Positions 8,731-18,381 of a stretch of DNA of 64,000 nucleotides are shown here, piece by piece. Each line of letters opens with the position of its first letter. Within the stretch, counting starts at the first letter, position 1. Source of the DNA: M269 sp964640795 (GTDB lineage: Bacteria; Pseudomonadota; Gammaproteobacteria; Enterobacterales; Alteromonadaceae); assembly GCA_964640795.1 (NCBI GenBank), contig CAZXIN010000008.1:1-64000 (forward strand), given 5' to 3'. The notes beneath the pieces are model-generated. The model was given only the letters and a program-made list of their open reading frames with translations, did not search any database and was not told the origin of the DNA. A program made the translations under genes and the position numbers.

Positions 8731-9176
8731 TTTCGTTGTTCTCCATATAATTGTTTTATAGCATCCAAGTGCAACTAAATTTCACTTTTAATTGGGATTG
8801 GATTGGTGCTTATTAAAACAGAGGGGTAATAATAAATATTGATCTTAATCAATAAAAAAATGGTAATTTAATTTCCTTTTTATGTGAAGTGGTTTTTAGC
8901 ATTTTGTGATTGTTTTGTTATATTTGTTTATTTTTTGAGCATATTTTTAATGAAATATGTATTTAAGCTAAATGCCAATCTAAAGTAGGAGTCGTGGTTA
9001 GAGTATTAGGTGTTTATCGTGTTGAACTCTGAGCTCAATGGCAGAGCCTCCTTGAGCTATTGAATCGTCGCGTTAGCAGTTCATCATGTGTTGATGTGAA
9101 TACGTATGCAAGTGACTGTATTCTCGGTCGCCTAGATTTACACTGATTCATTATTTCACGACAAGAATGGACAGTA
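8731..9176. other. Divergent promoter region between GH16 and GH97 genes
   Basis: 446 bp without a convincing gene. The first two thirds (about 8760-8970) are strongly A/T-rich. An inverted repeat AGCTCAA (9032-9038)/TTGAGCT (9052-9058) lies about 120 bp before the GH97 start and could be an operator. No other structure was seen. Confidence 0.5.
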
Positions 9177-11222
9177 ATGAACAAGTCACTATTTTTCTTT
9201 GTAACTATACTGGGAGCGTTATTTGTATCGGCCAACGCATTGAGTAAAACCGTGAGTGTAAGTTCGCCTGATGGCAAGATGACCGTTTATGTGGACGATG
9301 ATAAACATCCGAACTATCGGGTGATGTTGGGTGATGAAACCGTCATAACGTCCTCTAAATTAGGCATGTTGTTTAAGGACACACATGGCTTTAGTGATGG
9401 ATTCAATATTGCGTCTGCAAAGCATGAGCAGGCTAACACGATCTGGCAGTTACCTTGGGGAGAGCGCAAGGATGTGGTCGATCATCACAATGAGATGCTA
9501 GTGACGTTTACTGCGGATAGGGATGAGGCTAATCAATATAGCGTGAGGTTTAGGGTCTTTAATGAGGGGGTAGGTTTTCGTTATGAAGTACCTAAACAGA
9601 AAGGCTTAACTCAAGTTGAGATTATTGATGAACTCACTGAATTTGCGATTGCTGACGCGAGAAACAGTACTGCGTGGTGGATACCGGCGAGAGGCTGGAA
9701 CCGATATGAGTATGTTTATAATACATCGCGTGTTGAAGGTGTAGATAGAGCGCATACCCCTTTTACCTTTAAGTTGGCGTCAGGCACACATGTGAGTATT
9801 CATGAGGCCGCATTGGTTGATTACGCTGGCATGACTATTAATCAGCAACGTCCGGGGACATTAAAAGCGGATCTGACACCTTGGTCAGATGGTGTGTTGG
9901 TAAAAACAACAACAAATTTTAAAACGCCGTGGCGCACCATTCAAATAAGCCCCGATGCTGTGGGGTTACTTAATTCTGATCTCATCTTAAATTTGAATGA
10001 ACCGAACAAACTAAGTGATGTTTCGTGGGTTGAACCGGGTAAATATGTGGGTATTTGGTGGGGCATGCACATTGCCGAAAACACATGGGGCAGTGGAGAA
10101 AAACATGGTGCAACAACGAGTGAAACCATGCGTTATATGGACTTTGCTGCCGAGCATGGATTTGCTGGCGTGCTTGTCGAAGGTTGGAATATTGGCTGGG
10201 ATGGTGATTGGTATAACAACGGCGATGTTTTTAATTTTACCAAGCCTTACGACGATTTTGATATTGAGAAAGTGACTCAGCATGGACAGAGTATAGGCGT
10301 TCGATTGATTGGTCATCACGAAACATCGGGCAATGTGACCAATTACCGTGAGCAAATGTCTGACGCTTTTGCGTTATATCAGCAACACGGAGTGCGTCAG
10401 GTTAAAACAGGTTATGTCGCTGATGCAGGTAATATTAAACGCGTTGATGAAGACGGTATTGTTAGAAAAGAGTGGCACGATGGTCAATTTATGGCGAATG
10501 AATATCTATACAATGTGAAAAAAGCAGCTAAATATAAGATCAGCATCAACACGCACGAGCCTATTAAAGATACAGGGCTACGTAGAACTTACCCAAATTG
10601 GATAGCGCGCGAAGGCGCTCGTGGGCAAGAGTTTAATGCCTGGGGGACACCGCCTAATCCACCTGAACACACGGCAATATTGCCTTACACAAGAATGTTA
10701 GCGGGCCCAATGGATTTCACTCCGGGTATTTTCGATTTGGGCTTTAATGGGCTGGGAGAAAACACGAATCGCCCACAAACGACACTAGCAAAGCAGCTAG
10801 CATTGTATGTTGTGATCTATAGCCCGATCCAAATGGCCGCCGATTTGCCTCGGAACTATGAAGCGAATATGCCTGCATTTCAGTTTATAAAGGATGTACC
10901 TACGGATTGGCAGCAGAGCGTCGCTATTGCAGGGGAGATAGGAGACTACGTGGCTTTTGCAAGAAAAGACCGTGGTAGCGAAGATTGGTATTTAGGTGCA
11001 TTGACGGATGAAGAAGCGCGAGTACTCGATATCAAGCTTGATTTCTTAGAGAAAGGGCAGCGATACCAAGCACAAATTTATCGTGATGGTAAAAAAGCAG
11101 AATGGAAGAATAACCCTTACGATCTGATTATTGAAAACAGGAAGGTGACATCGTCAGATAGCCTTACCTTGCCTTTAGCAACGAGTGGTGGTGTTGCGAT
11201 ACGGTTTAAAATGTTGAATTAA
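9177..11222 (+). CDS. Glycoside hydrolase family 97 (SusB-like alpha-glycosidase)
   Basis: 681 residues with a signal peptide (1-23, ending SANALS). The N-terminal beta-sandwich (about 25-270) and catalytic barrel show GH97 landmarks: GIWWGMH, MRYMDFAAEHGFAGVLVEGW, the NTHEP strand with Glu461, GLRRTYPNWIAREGARGQEF and the PPEHTAILPYTRMLAGPMDFTPG loop with Glu497. The position that carries an Asp nucleophile in retaining GH97 alpha-galactosidases appears to be occupied by KTGYV here, so an inverting, SusB-type alpha-glucosidase is more likely; this is inference. GH97 enzymes depend on calcium and usually act in the periplasm. Divergent from the GH16 gene. No terminator was recognised downstream. 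Confidence 0.9.
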   Translation: MNKSLFFFVTILGALFVSANALSKTVSVSSPDGKMTVYVDDDKHPNYRVMLGDETVITSSKLGMLFKDTHGFSDGFNIASAKHEQANTIWQLPWGERKDVVDHHNEMLVTFTADRDEANQYSVRFRVFNEGVGFRYEVPKQKGLTQVEIIDELTEFAIADARNSTAWWIPARGWNRYEYVYNTSRVEGVDRAHTPFTFKLASGTHVSIHEAALVDYAGMTINQQRPGTLKADLTPWSDGVLVKTTTNFKTPWRTIQISPDAVGLLNSDLILNLNEPNKLSDVSWVEPGKYVGIWWGMHIAENTWGSGEKHGATTSETMRYMDFAAEHGFAGVLVEGWNIGWDGDWYNNGDVFNFTKPYDDFDIEKVTQHGQSIGVRLIGHHETSGNVTNYREQMSDAFALYQQHGVRQVKTGYVADAGNIKRVDEDGIVRKEWHDGQFMANEYLYNVKKAAKYKISINTHEPIKDTGLRRTYPNWIAREGARGQEFNAWGTPPNPPEHTAILPYTRMLAGPMDFTPGIFDLGFNGLGENTNRPQTTLAKQLALYVVIYSPIQMAADLPRNYEANMPAFQFIKDVPTDWQQSVAIAGEIGDYVAFARKDRGSEDWYLGALTDEEARVLDIKLDFLEKGQRYQAQIYRDGKKAEWKNNPYDLIIENRKVTSSDSLTLPLATSGGVAIRFKMLN

Positions 11223-11477
11223 AATAATCCACGTGTCGAATAAAATCTTCGTCACGCAGCCTCGAACAGGATGATTTTTGATTGTCTTGTTTGAGGTACT
11301 CACTGTTCAAATATTTCTTTTTACTCAACAGTTAATCGCAAAAACCTAATCAGATAATAATTTCACACAGGAACTCAATCGCCTATTGTCTCTAATTGGC
11401 AACTACTTCATACTGAACTTTATTGGTTGAAAAATATGCATTTTATTCATTAAAAATAATAAAAAAGGTGCCACACC

Positions 11478-12254
11478 ATGTTATCAGGAGCTGAAGTTTC
11501 CTCTCCATCTGATATTCTCCAAGATATTAGAAATGGCGATAAGCAAGCAGAAAAGGAATTAGTCGAGCGGTATTGGCGAGGCTTAATCTTTGTTCTCAAC
11601 AATCAATGCCACGACCCAGACCTCACTAACGATCTCGCCCAAGACACTTTTATCATCGTCATTAATAAAGCTCGAAAGGGTGATATTGAAAACCCAGCTG
11701 CTTTAGGTGCGTTTATTCGTCAAGTGGGCGTCAATTTGGTTATTGCGCATTTTCGTAAAGAATCAAGGCGAAAAACGGATGTAGACGAAAATATTGATAT
11801 CCAGTTCCCTGACCGAGCGCCCTCTATTCAGCAATCCTTAGGTGAAAAGGAGTTAACTCAGGTTGTTAAACAGGTCATGGATGAATTGCCCAATCAGCGA
11901 GACAGGGAGCTGCTTTATCGCTATTTTGTATATGGCCATACGAAGCAGCAAATTTGCGACGACTTCGAGCTTACATTAGCCCACTTTGATAGAGTCCTTT
12001 ATCGAGCGAGAGCAAGATTAAAGAAAAACTTACTACAGAAAGTTAAATCAGATCCAACTAATTCAACTATTTCCCATTTATTTTCCATTATTTTAGTTTT
12101 ATCAATCAATAACATAGATGCTTTTTTGGTTTTTTCAGGAAACAGTGTGAGAGTATCTGTGAAACAGTATCACCATTTGAATATCGCAGTCACGGAAAGA
12201 CGCAATGATGAGCTGGTTAATGAGCAGTACCAGAGGGAGGCAGAGCGAGTATGA
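11478..12254 (+). CDS. ECF-type sigma factor with C-terminal extension
   Basis: 258 residues. Region 2 (about 22-95) includes DLTNDLAQDTFIIVINKA and the IRQVGVNLVIAHFRKESRR promoter-melting part. Region 4 (about 125-182) has LPNQRDRELLYRYFVYGHTKQQICDDF and the recognition helix LAHFDRVLYRARARLKK. About 75 residues follow region 4, with a hydrophobic stretch at 200-219 (LFSIILVLSINNIDAFLVF), unusual for this family. An AAAAAAGGTG tract 9 bases upstream supports the ATG. The stop overlaps the start of the next gene (ATGA), so the two are translationally coupled and the long C-terminus is real coding sequence. It probably directs the operon 11478-18248 and is held by the next protein. Confidence 0.85.
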   Translation: MLSGAEVSSPSDILQDIRNGDKQAEKELVERYWRGLIFVLNNQCHDPDLTNDLAQDTFIIVINKARKGDIENPAALGAFIRQVGVNLVIAHFRKESRRKTDVDENIDIQFPDRAPSIQQSLGEKELTQVVKQVMDELPNQRDRELLYRYFVYGHTKQQICDDFELTLAHFDRVLYRARARLKKNLLQKVKSDPTNSTISHLFSIILVLSINNIDAFLVFSGNSVRVSVKQYHHLNIAVTERRNDELVNEQYQREAERV

Positions 12255-12913
12255 AACCATTGGATAGCGATTATGTTGAACAGCATGATATTGCTCAGCA
12301 ATATCTGCAGGGCACACTCACGCCGCTAGAAAGTGAAGCGTTCGAAGTGTATTTGATGGACCATCCAGAGCAGATTGAAGCTTTGGAGATTGATAAGGTG
12401 TTTATGGATAACGCAGAGGTTATTAAAACTTCTGATAAGCACAATGAAGGGCTCAAGGAGAGCTTTTGGCAGCGGTTATTGGTTCGGCCTTTTACTATCG
12501 GCGTCGGTACAGCGTTAACTTGTGTTATGTGCTTTACATTGGTGTTGCAGTTAGGCCTTTTACCCGTGAGAGAAGCCGATATAGGTTCTGGCGCGGCTAA
12601 ATTGGTTTATTTGGAGGCCAAAAGAAGTAGTCAGCTAAATGGACCAGAGGTTATTCATCTCGATACTCGTGAAAAGGTATTGATACTTGCTGTGTCGATC
12701 TCGGGATCGTTAGAGCGAGAATACCACGTCAATATAAAAAGGGCTGACGGAGATACCGTATTTAAGTTTACCGGTATTGGTAATGAGTATGGTGATGTTG
12801 TCGTTAGTGTTCCGACAGAAAGCTTGAGCACCGGTGTTTATGAACTTGAAGCAAGTTCAACTCAAGGTACTAAGTCTAGTTTGATGACTGCCTTTGAGGT
12901 GATCGCTATGTAA
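12251..12913 (+). CDS. Probable anti-sigma factor, single-pass membrane protein
   Basis: 220 residues. The N-terminal 60 residues (DIAQQYLQGTLTPLESEAFEVYLMDHPE) have the shape of anti-sigma N-domains, which count on a short acidic helical bundle, but without the HxxxCxxC zinc ligands. One membrane span is at about 81-104 (IGVGTALTCVMCFTLVLQLGLL), then a roughly 115-residue beta-rich external domain with no recognised fold. Overlap with the sigma gene by 4 bases is the classic sigma/anti-sigma arrangement. The role is inferred from position and topology; no family match is obvious. Confidence 0.7.
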   Translation: MKPLDSDYVEQHDIAQQYLQGTLTPLESEAFEVYLMDHPEQIEALEIDKVFMDNAEVIKTSDKHNEGLKESFWQRLLVRPFTIGVGTALTCVMCFTLVLQLGLLPVREADIGSGAAKLVYLEAKRSSQLNGPEVIHLDTREKVLILAVSISGSLEREYHVNIKRADGDTVFKFTGIGNEYGDVVVSVPTESLSTGVYELEASSTQGTKSSLMTAFEVIAM

Positions 12914-12928
12914 ATTAGGAGGAACTTT

Positions 12929-14269
12929 ATGTCATCGACAGAACAAATGAAGCTTAGCCCAGCACTGACTTATTTAGCAGAAGAAATGTTCAAAGGGGAA
13001 TCAGGGCCTTCAGCTGTCAAAGCGGGATATACTTATATCGGTCAGATGATCTCGCATGACATTGTTCCACCTACCACACCCTCGCAAAACCCTAGGGCAA
13101 TCAGTTCCACGTTAAATTTAGATAGCTTGTACGGAGACTACGCCCCCAGAGTGTATGCTGAAAACCCTAGTTCAACCCCGTATTTTAACGAGGACGGGCA
13201 TTTTAGACTGTACAAGGATAAACCAGTTAGCCCAAAAGTTATTGATTTCATTCGACAAAGTGGCAGAGCAATCATTCCAGAACGTCGTAATGATGAGAAT
13301 GTCATCGTGGCACAGCTCACTGTCTTTTGGATGCAGTTACACAATAAATTGTTGAGCGACGGAATTGCAACAGATGCTCAACAAGCTCGTGAATTAGTGA
13401 TAAAACTTTTTCAAGCGGTTGTTGTATTTGATTTTATGAAGAGTGTTTTGACAGATGAGGTTTACGGACATTATTTTGTTGAGAACAAAACTCTACTGAA
13501 TCGCCGTTTAGTTCGGTGGGAACATGAGCAAATACCCGATTTCTTTCGGTTTGCTTCTTTTCGGTTCGGCCACAGTATCGCTCTACGCAGGTACCAACTT
13601 GATATAGGTGTTACGCAGCCTTTAAGAAAGCTCTTCTTGATCGACCAGAGAAGAAAAGAAGAGCACATGATCAATTGGACGGTTCTATTCGGCCCCAAAG
13701 CACGTAAAGCAGCGATGTTTGACACACGCATATCTGCACCTATGAGTGCTATTTCTCTCGGCAACGACAAACTAACTTTTAACATCGCTCAGTTAAATTT
13801 ATTAGCTGGTGTAAAAGTCGGATTGCCGAGTGGGTTTGACTTTGTTGATATTCTGCTTGGGCAGCGTAACCATTCAGTCATAGAGGGTTTAGGAGTTAAA
13901 AAAGTAAAAAGACTGTCAAATTCTGCATATAAAGGCCCTGTGAAGTCTCGGTTGATCAAAATCGAGGACGTCCCTCTTTGGCCTTATTTGCTGCATGAAG
14001 CGAAGGACAGTGAAAATGGAGCAAAGTTAGGTCCTTTGGGAAGTATATTAAATGCTGAAGTTATTAGTGATGCGATAAAAAGATCTGAATACAGTCTTTA
14101 TTCTGATAAATCGGGGTTTGATATCAATGCTGTTTATGTTGGATTGAAAAAACCACAAAAAACAAAGCTAAATAAAATATTACAAAGCCATCAGAAGGCT
14201 ACTAGCACTTGGCTGATGGAAACATTGATCGATTACCTTAAAACAAATATAGGAACTAGCGATGAGTAA
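12929..14269 (+). CDS. Animal-type heme peroxidase
   Basis: 446 residues. Peroxidase-cyclooxygenase superfamily landmarks are in order: distal GQMISHD (His43, Asp44), the LNLDSLYG calcium/heme loop (62-69), RRNDENVIVAQL with distal Arg120 and Glu123, QLHNKLL (His138-Asn139), and proximal FRFGHS (His215). All expected heme and catalytic residues seem present, so an active H2O2-dependent oxidase is likely. No signal peptide is visible although most relatives are exported. An AGGAGG ribosome site lies 6 bases before the ATG. It sits between the anti-sigma-like gene and a small coupled gene in one operon with a CHAT protein. Substrate unknown. Confidence 0.86.
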   Translation: MSSTEQMKLSPALTYLAEEMFKGESGPSAVKAGYTYIGQMISHDIVPPTTPSQNPRAISSTLNLDSLYGDYAPRVYAENPSSTPYFNEDGHFRLYKDKPVSPKVIDFIRQSGRAIIPERRNDENVIVAQLTVFWMQLHNKLLSDGIATDAQQARELVIKLFQAVVVFDFMKSVLTDEVYGHYFVENKTLLNRRLVRWEHEQIPDFFRFASFRFGHSIALRRYQLDIGVTQPLRKLFLIDQRRKEEHMINWTVLFGPKARKAAMFDTRISAPMSAISLGNDKLTFNIAQLNLLAGVKVGLPSGFDFVDILLGQRNHSVIEGLGVKKVKRLSNSAYKGPVKSRLIKIEDVPLWPYLLHEAKDSENGAKLGPLGSILNAEVISDAIKRSEYSLYSDKSGFDINAVYVGLKKPQKTKLNKILQSHQKATSTWLMETLIDYLKTNIGTSDE

Positions 14270-14837
14270 ACCTGATGATACGAGGGAGTTAGGATTTTGG
14301 CATCTGGATGATAGTAGAGGGAAAGAAGGGGCAACCATAGTCTTGGACAAAATGATCCTTTTTATAGACAAAGGCGGTCTGCCTGACAATGAATTGGATG
14401 ACTTGATCGAAGACTTTAAAGAATGGCAACCGGTTATCAATAATTATGCAAAGGATTGGAGTGTTCAAAATGAAAAGCGTTATTGTTATTTGATGAATGT
14501 ATTGAATGATAATGACCCTAATAACCTATTTATCTATCAACAAGCGGTTGGGCATAGGTGGGACGAAACACTGGGTAAAGATATAATGGCTAAACTTGAA
14601 CTAAAGCTGGTTAAAAAGTTTAAGTTTAATAGCTATTTACACTATAAACCTGAAGATGGAGAAGGCGGTAGAATCGATGATTGGGAAATGACAGATTGGA
14701 AAGTGGTTCCTGATGCAAACTTCCCTAGTACTAGGCTTGTACACGATGTTGTTGTATGGACATTAGTAAATAATGTACCAGAATCAGCAACTGGCACACC
14801 GACAATACAAACTATCCATAGTTGGATCCCATACTAA
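14262..14837 (+). CDS. Unrecognised protein coupled to heme peroxidase
   Basis: 191 residues, starting 8 bases inside the peroxidase gene, so probably translationally coupled and possibly a partner of it. No signal peptide or membrane span. It is acidic in the first half (DNELDDLIEDFKEWQPV) and aromatic-rich in the second (DDWEMTDWKVVPD, HSWIPY). No conserved cysteines or known motif were recognised. Its place between the peroxidase and the CHAT gene argues for a real, system-specific part, but no function can be assigned. Confidence 0.7.
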   Translation: MSKPDDTRELGFWHLDDSRGKEGATIVLDKMILFIDKGGLPDNELDDLIEDFKEWQPVINNYAKDWSVQNEKRYCYLMNVLNDNDPNNLFIYQQAVGHRWDETLGKDIMAKLELKLVKKFKFNSYLHYKPEDGEGGRIDDWEMTDWKVVPDANFPSTRLVHDVVVWTLVNNVPESATGTPTIQTIHSWIPY

Positions 14838-14915
14838 TAAGCAGTAGAGTTAATATTATGGAACGTTTATTTACGCTGATATGAACAACCTACTTTCTAG
14901 TGAGGAAAACTGATC

Positions 14916-17900
14916 GTGTCAGAAATAAAGGCAACAAAACTTATTGTAATGATGAGTTTTGTTGTCTTTTTTTTGATCCCTTTCTTTGCGGTTGCTGATG
15001 AAAAGCAATCACTGTTAACTCCAGCAATGCCCCTTCAATTGGTTGAAGTTGTCGTAAAGTCGACAAGTTCAGAAATTGATATTCGAGTTAATGATGTAAA
15101 AGTCTCGTCTAATTCTGGCTTACAGAGATTTATTCATAAACACTTTATATTACTCGACGCTGAAGCAAGCCCTAAAGAGCGTATAAAAGAATCGGTAATA
15201 ACCGTTTTTCAAGACGGTGAGCCGCTCGACGCCAAGTATCTATCTATTAATACCCTGGCCGCTTATACCGAGTCTGATGCGAATGCTGTTCGTGATATCG
15301 ACAATGTCATGTCAGGAAGACTTACTTTAGAACAGCAGCTTAACTTGCTAGAAAATGTGATAAACACACCTAACTTGTCTGAATGGATGAACCAGCACAT
15401 TATTTTGTTGCGTTCTTATGTGCAATCGAAACAGCGAGATTGGTTAAGTGCCTATCGAAGTAATCACTCTTACTTCCTTAACCTCGAATATAAACTGCTG
15501 TTTCAATGTGATTTGCTGAACGATATACAGCAGCAAAATGAGAATGGAAAGGAATCAAACGATCTCAGCTTTCTTGTGATTGAATTGGTTGCAGACATGG
15601 CTAAGACTTTGATAGAAATTGATAGGCGCATTAAGCCTGTCGTATCAGCAACCAGTTTCCCTGAATTGGATTTTATCACTTACCGCCGGAGCTGTGGCGA
15701 TAATCAATCGAGCCTCGTTCCAGAACAGTTTTCTGAAAATACCCCTTTTGGGTATGATTTGATTGATGATGCTAGGCGGCTTTTACGATACGCAATAGTG
15801 CGAGCTAATGAGACTGAGTCGCCACTTTTACTTGGGAGAGTGTTGGCTAGGATATGGTATCTCCACAACAGGTTAGGGCAACCGGAGGAAGCGATTGCTG
15901 TTGCTCGTCAAGCATTACATTTCGTGGCCAATGATCTGGTTGCAATTAATGAGTTTGTTGAAATTTCTGGACAACTAGCAACGTCTTTGATGGAACAGGG
16001 GCGATTTGCGGAGACGCTTCAAGTGTTGGCTGAGGCCACTGGAAAAAGTAAAAATGCTGATGATTATTTGAATGAAAATATCAGATTCGCCAATGGGTTT
16101 TTGTACCGTAAGCTGGGCGAATATGAGAGCGCTGAGCGCTATTTTGAACAAGTCTTAGATGGGTATGTTGTTGCTAGTGCCGGTACATTAGGTACGCCAA
16201 GCTATGATGGAGCCTGTCGTAGAAACTATTTGCAACACGAAAAATCAGCGGCTGCTACCACCCAATTAGGAATTATTAAAAGACAACAAAAGAAGTTTAA
16301 AGAAGCGATAGCCCTTCAGTTGTGCGCCATGGATTTATTTGCTGAACGAGGCGAATATTATAAGTTAGTGTCGCAAGTAGATCTTGCCGCTGCTTATTTA
16401 GGTGATAATCAATTCGAATTAGCTAAGAAAGCTTTACCTGATTCAACGGTGCTTGATGCCGCGCAAAAGCCGCAGAGGATAGATGCGAAAATTATAGAGC
16501 TAAAGCTTTCAGCCCATGAGAATGACCAACAGCAAGTGGCTAATACAATAAGCTCTTTGGCCATGCTCTTTGGTGATATGCAGTTCTTCAGTCCTTGTCA
16601 AAAACTGGACGGTGATTGCTTGAGTTCGCAAGAGAGTTACATATTTCCCATTAAACAGATTCAGATCTTTGAAGTACTTATCAATAATTATTCTGCAAAA
16701 AAGTCTGAGCAGCAAATGGAGTTTTATTTTCATAGAGCGAGCAAAGTTATTGATTATGTGCGGAAACAAGCGGTCATTCCGCAAGCCTGGAACGATGCAC
16801 AATACTCTCTAGTGGAAGCCTACATTAATGCACTGGTTTCTCATGATGTGAATAATGATAGAAATCTGGATGCGAGGCTATTTGAGGTACTAGAAAACTA
16901 CTATTCGCTGCAGGTTGATATTGAAAGGCGCAACTATATAGGTAGTTCTACGGAAGACAGTAGTCAGTTGAGTGCTGCATTTCAGACTTGGATGTTAGCC
17001 GAGCAGCAAGTATTGAAGTCTAGTGCGAAAGAACTGCATTATTTTCAGCAACAAGCATTGAGTGCGAGAACTGCCTTTTTCCGTTTTGAACATTCAAACC
17101 CTATTCATAAAATTACCTTGGCTATGTCAAACTTTTCTGTTGAACAGGTTCATGAGAATCTGACAGAAAACGAAGTGTTTGTTCGGTATTTTATCGGCTC
17201 TAAGCAACAATTTGCGCTGGTTGTCTATAAAGATGGCTTGGTCAAATATGATCTTACTCACTTAGACAGCCGTTTTTGGGAAAGCTTAAGCAACATACAA
17301 AACAGCTGGCCTACTTTTATACAGTCTCTTTCAAAAGTTAAGCTTTTACCCTATGAGAAGCTCATGGCAAAACATATAACGAAAGTTATTTTCGTACCTG
17401 ACTACTACCTTCATAGGTTGCCTTTTTCTGCCTTGCGATTTGATTCTGTCGATGGAAGTGAGCATATTGTTGGACAGTATTTTGAAATGGTGAGAACGCA
17501 GTCGGCATATCAATACTTTGATAAAAATACCGGACAGAATAGCAACACCAAAGGTATAGCGTTGTTTGCTTCGTCTGGCGTTCCTGATGATTTCACTGAG
17601 CGGTACATGACTGGAGAGCAGCTGGATAAGGATAATTGGTTTGCTAGCCTTGGCCCTATTCCCGAGGTTTTTGAAGAGCTTGAAGCAATCAAGTCAAAAT
17701 TTCATAAAGAAGAGATCTTCGAAGGCGTCGGTGATGATGCGACTAATCAGTTTTTATTGTCTAGGCAGGTTCGGAATTCTAAGTTGGTTCATATAGCAAC
17801 TCATGGGTTGTATAACCCTAACTCGCCTGATGTTGTGGGGATAATGACTGCGTCGGATACGTCGTCGGGACAACGAAATATTATGACGTTGAATGAGCTG

Positions 17901-18248
17901 TTTAGCCAGCCGTTTTCGGCTGAATTGGTAGTGATGAGTGGGTGCAATACTATGCTAGGAACGCAATATAAAGGCTCAGGAATGAGAAGTTTGACAAGGG
18001 GGTTTTTGGCCCAAGGGGCTTTTAATACACTAGGCACGCTTTGGTCTGTCAGCGATAAGTCGACAGCTATCTTTATGGACGTGTTTTATTCGAAGCTGAG
18101 AAACAATGGAAATAACATTTCGAAGGCTTTGATGCTTACCAAGATGTTTTTCATTAAACATCGGAGATATAAACACCCAAAATATTGGGCTGGCTTTGTT
18201 TTGACCTCTAAGAGTAAGCAGAAAGAAAGCTTGAGTTTGGTTCTATAA
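14916..18248 (+). CDS. Exported TPR-CHAT (caspase-like) protein
   Basis: 1110 residues with a GTG start preceded by GAGGAAAAC. The N-terminal hydrophobic stretch (8-27, FVVFFLIPFFAVADE) is a signal peptide or anchor. The middle (about 270-640) has TPR-like helical repeats (AIAVARQAL, FAETLQVLAEAT, YESAERYFEQVL, FKEAIALQLCAMDLF). The C-terminal CHAT domain (about 760-1100) keeps both caspase-type residues: His963 in VHIATHG and Cys1010 in VVMSGCNT, followed by the GSGMRSLTRGFLAQGAFNTLGTLWSVSD block. It is thus likely an active cysteine protease placed outside the cytoplasm, with TPRs as sensor or substrate adaptor. Last gene of the sigma/peroxidase operon; 78 bp separate it from the previous gene. 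Confidence 0.87.
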   Translation: MSEIKATKLIVMMSFVVFFLIPFFAVADEKQSLLTPAMPLQLVEVVVKSTSSEIDIRVNDVKVSSNSGLQRFIHKHFILLDAEASPKERIKESVITVFQDGEPLDAKYLSINTLAAYTESDANAVRDIDNVMSGRLTLEQQLNLLENVINTPNLSEWMNQHIILLRSYVQSKQRDWLSAYRSNHSYFLNLEYKLLFQCDLLNDIQQQNENGKESNDLSFLVIELVADMAKTLIEIDRRIKPVVSATSFPELDFITYRRSCGDNQSSLVPEQFSENTPFGYDLIDDARRLLRYAIVRANETESPLLLGRVLARIWYLHNRLGQPEEAIAVARQALHFVANDLVAINEFVEISGQLATSLMEQGRFAETLQVLAEATGKSKNADDYLNENIRFANGFLYRKLGEYESAERYFEQVLDGYVVASAGTLGTPSYDGACRRNYLQHEKSAAATTQLGIIKRQQKKFKEAIALQLCAMDLFAERGEYYKLVSQVDLAAAYLGDNQFELAKKALPDSTVLDAAQKPQRIDAKIIELKLSAHENDQQQVANTISSLAMLFGDMQFFSPCQKLDGDCLSSQESYIFPIKQIQIFEVLINNYSAKKSEQQMEFYFHRASKVIDYVRKQAVIPQAWNDAQYSLVEAYINALVSHDVNNDRNLDARLFEVLENYYSLQVDIERRNYIGSSTEDSSQLSAAFQTWMLAEQQVLKSSAKELHYFQQQALSARTAFFRFEHSNPIHKITLAMSNFSVEQVHENLTENEVFVRYFIGSKQQFALVVYKDGLVKYDLTHLDSRFWESLSNIQNSWPTFIQSLSKVKLLPYEKLMAKHITKVIFVPDYYLHRLPFSALRFDSVDGSEHIVGQYFEMVRTQSAYQYFDKNTGQNSNTKGIALFASSGVPDDFTERYMTGEQLDKDNWFASLGPIPEVFEELEAIKSKFHKEEIFEGVGDDATNQFLLSRQVRNSKLVHIATHGLYNPNSPDVVGIMTASDTSSGQRNIMTLNELFSQPFSAELVVMSGCNTMLGTQYKGSGMRSLTRGFLAQGAFNTLGTLWSVSDKSTAIFMDVFYSKLRNNGNNISKALMLTKMFFIKHRRYKHPKYWAGFVLTSKSKQKESLSLVL

Positions 18249-18381
18249 CAATTGGAGTGGCAACATAGGCTTAATGAGCAAACAGTATTTAAGACTCATC
18301 AACAATCCCTAACTGTACTCATGAGCTATTAGATTCCCCAGAATAAGATAAGTTGTGCTATTTCGGCTATGTAGTGATGGA

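Noticed and set aside
8399..8761. 120-codon plus-strand frame antisense to the GH16 gene
   Set aside because: It lies opposite the firmly identified GH16 signal peptide and catalytic region and shows no domain.
9035..9277. 80-codon minus-strand frame in the GH97 leader
   Set aside because: It overlaps the GH97 signal peptide region and has no supporting RBS or motif.
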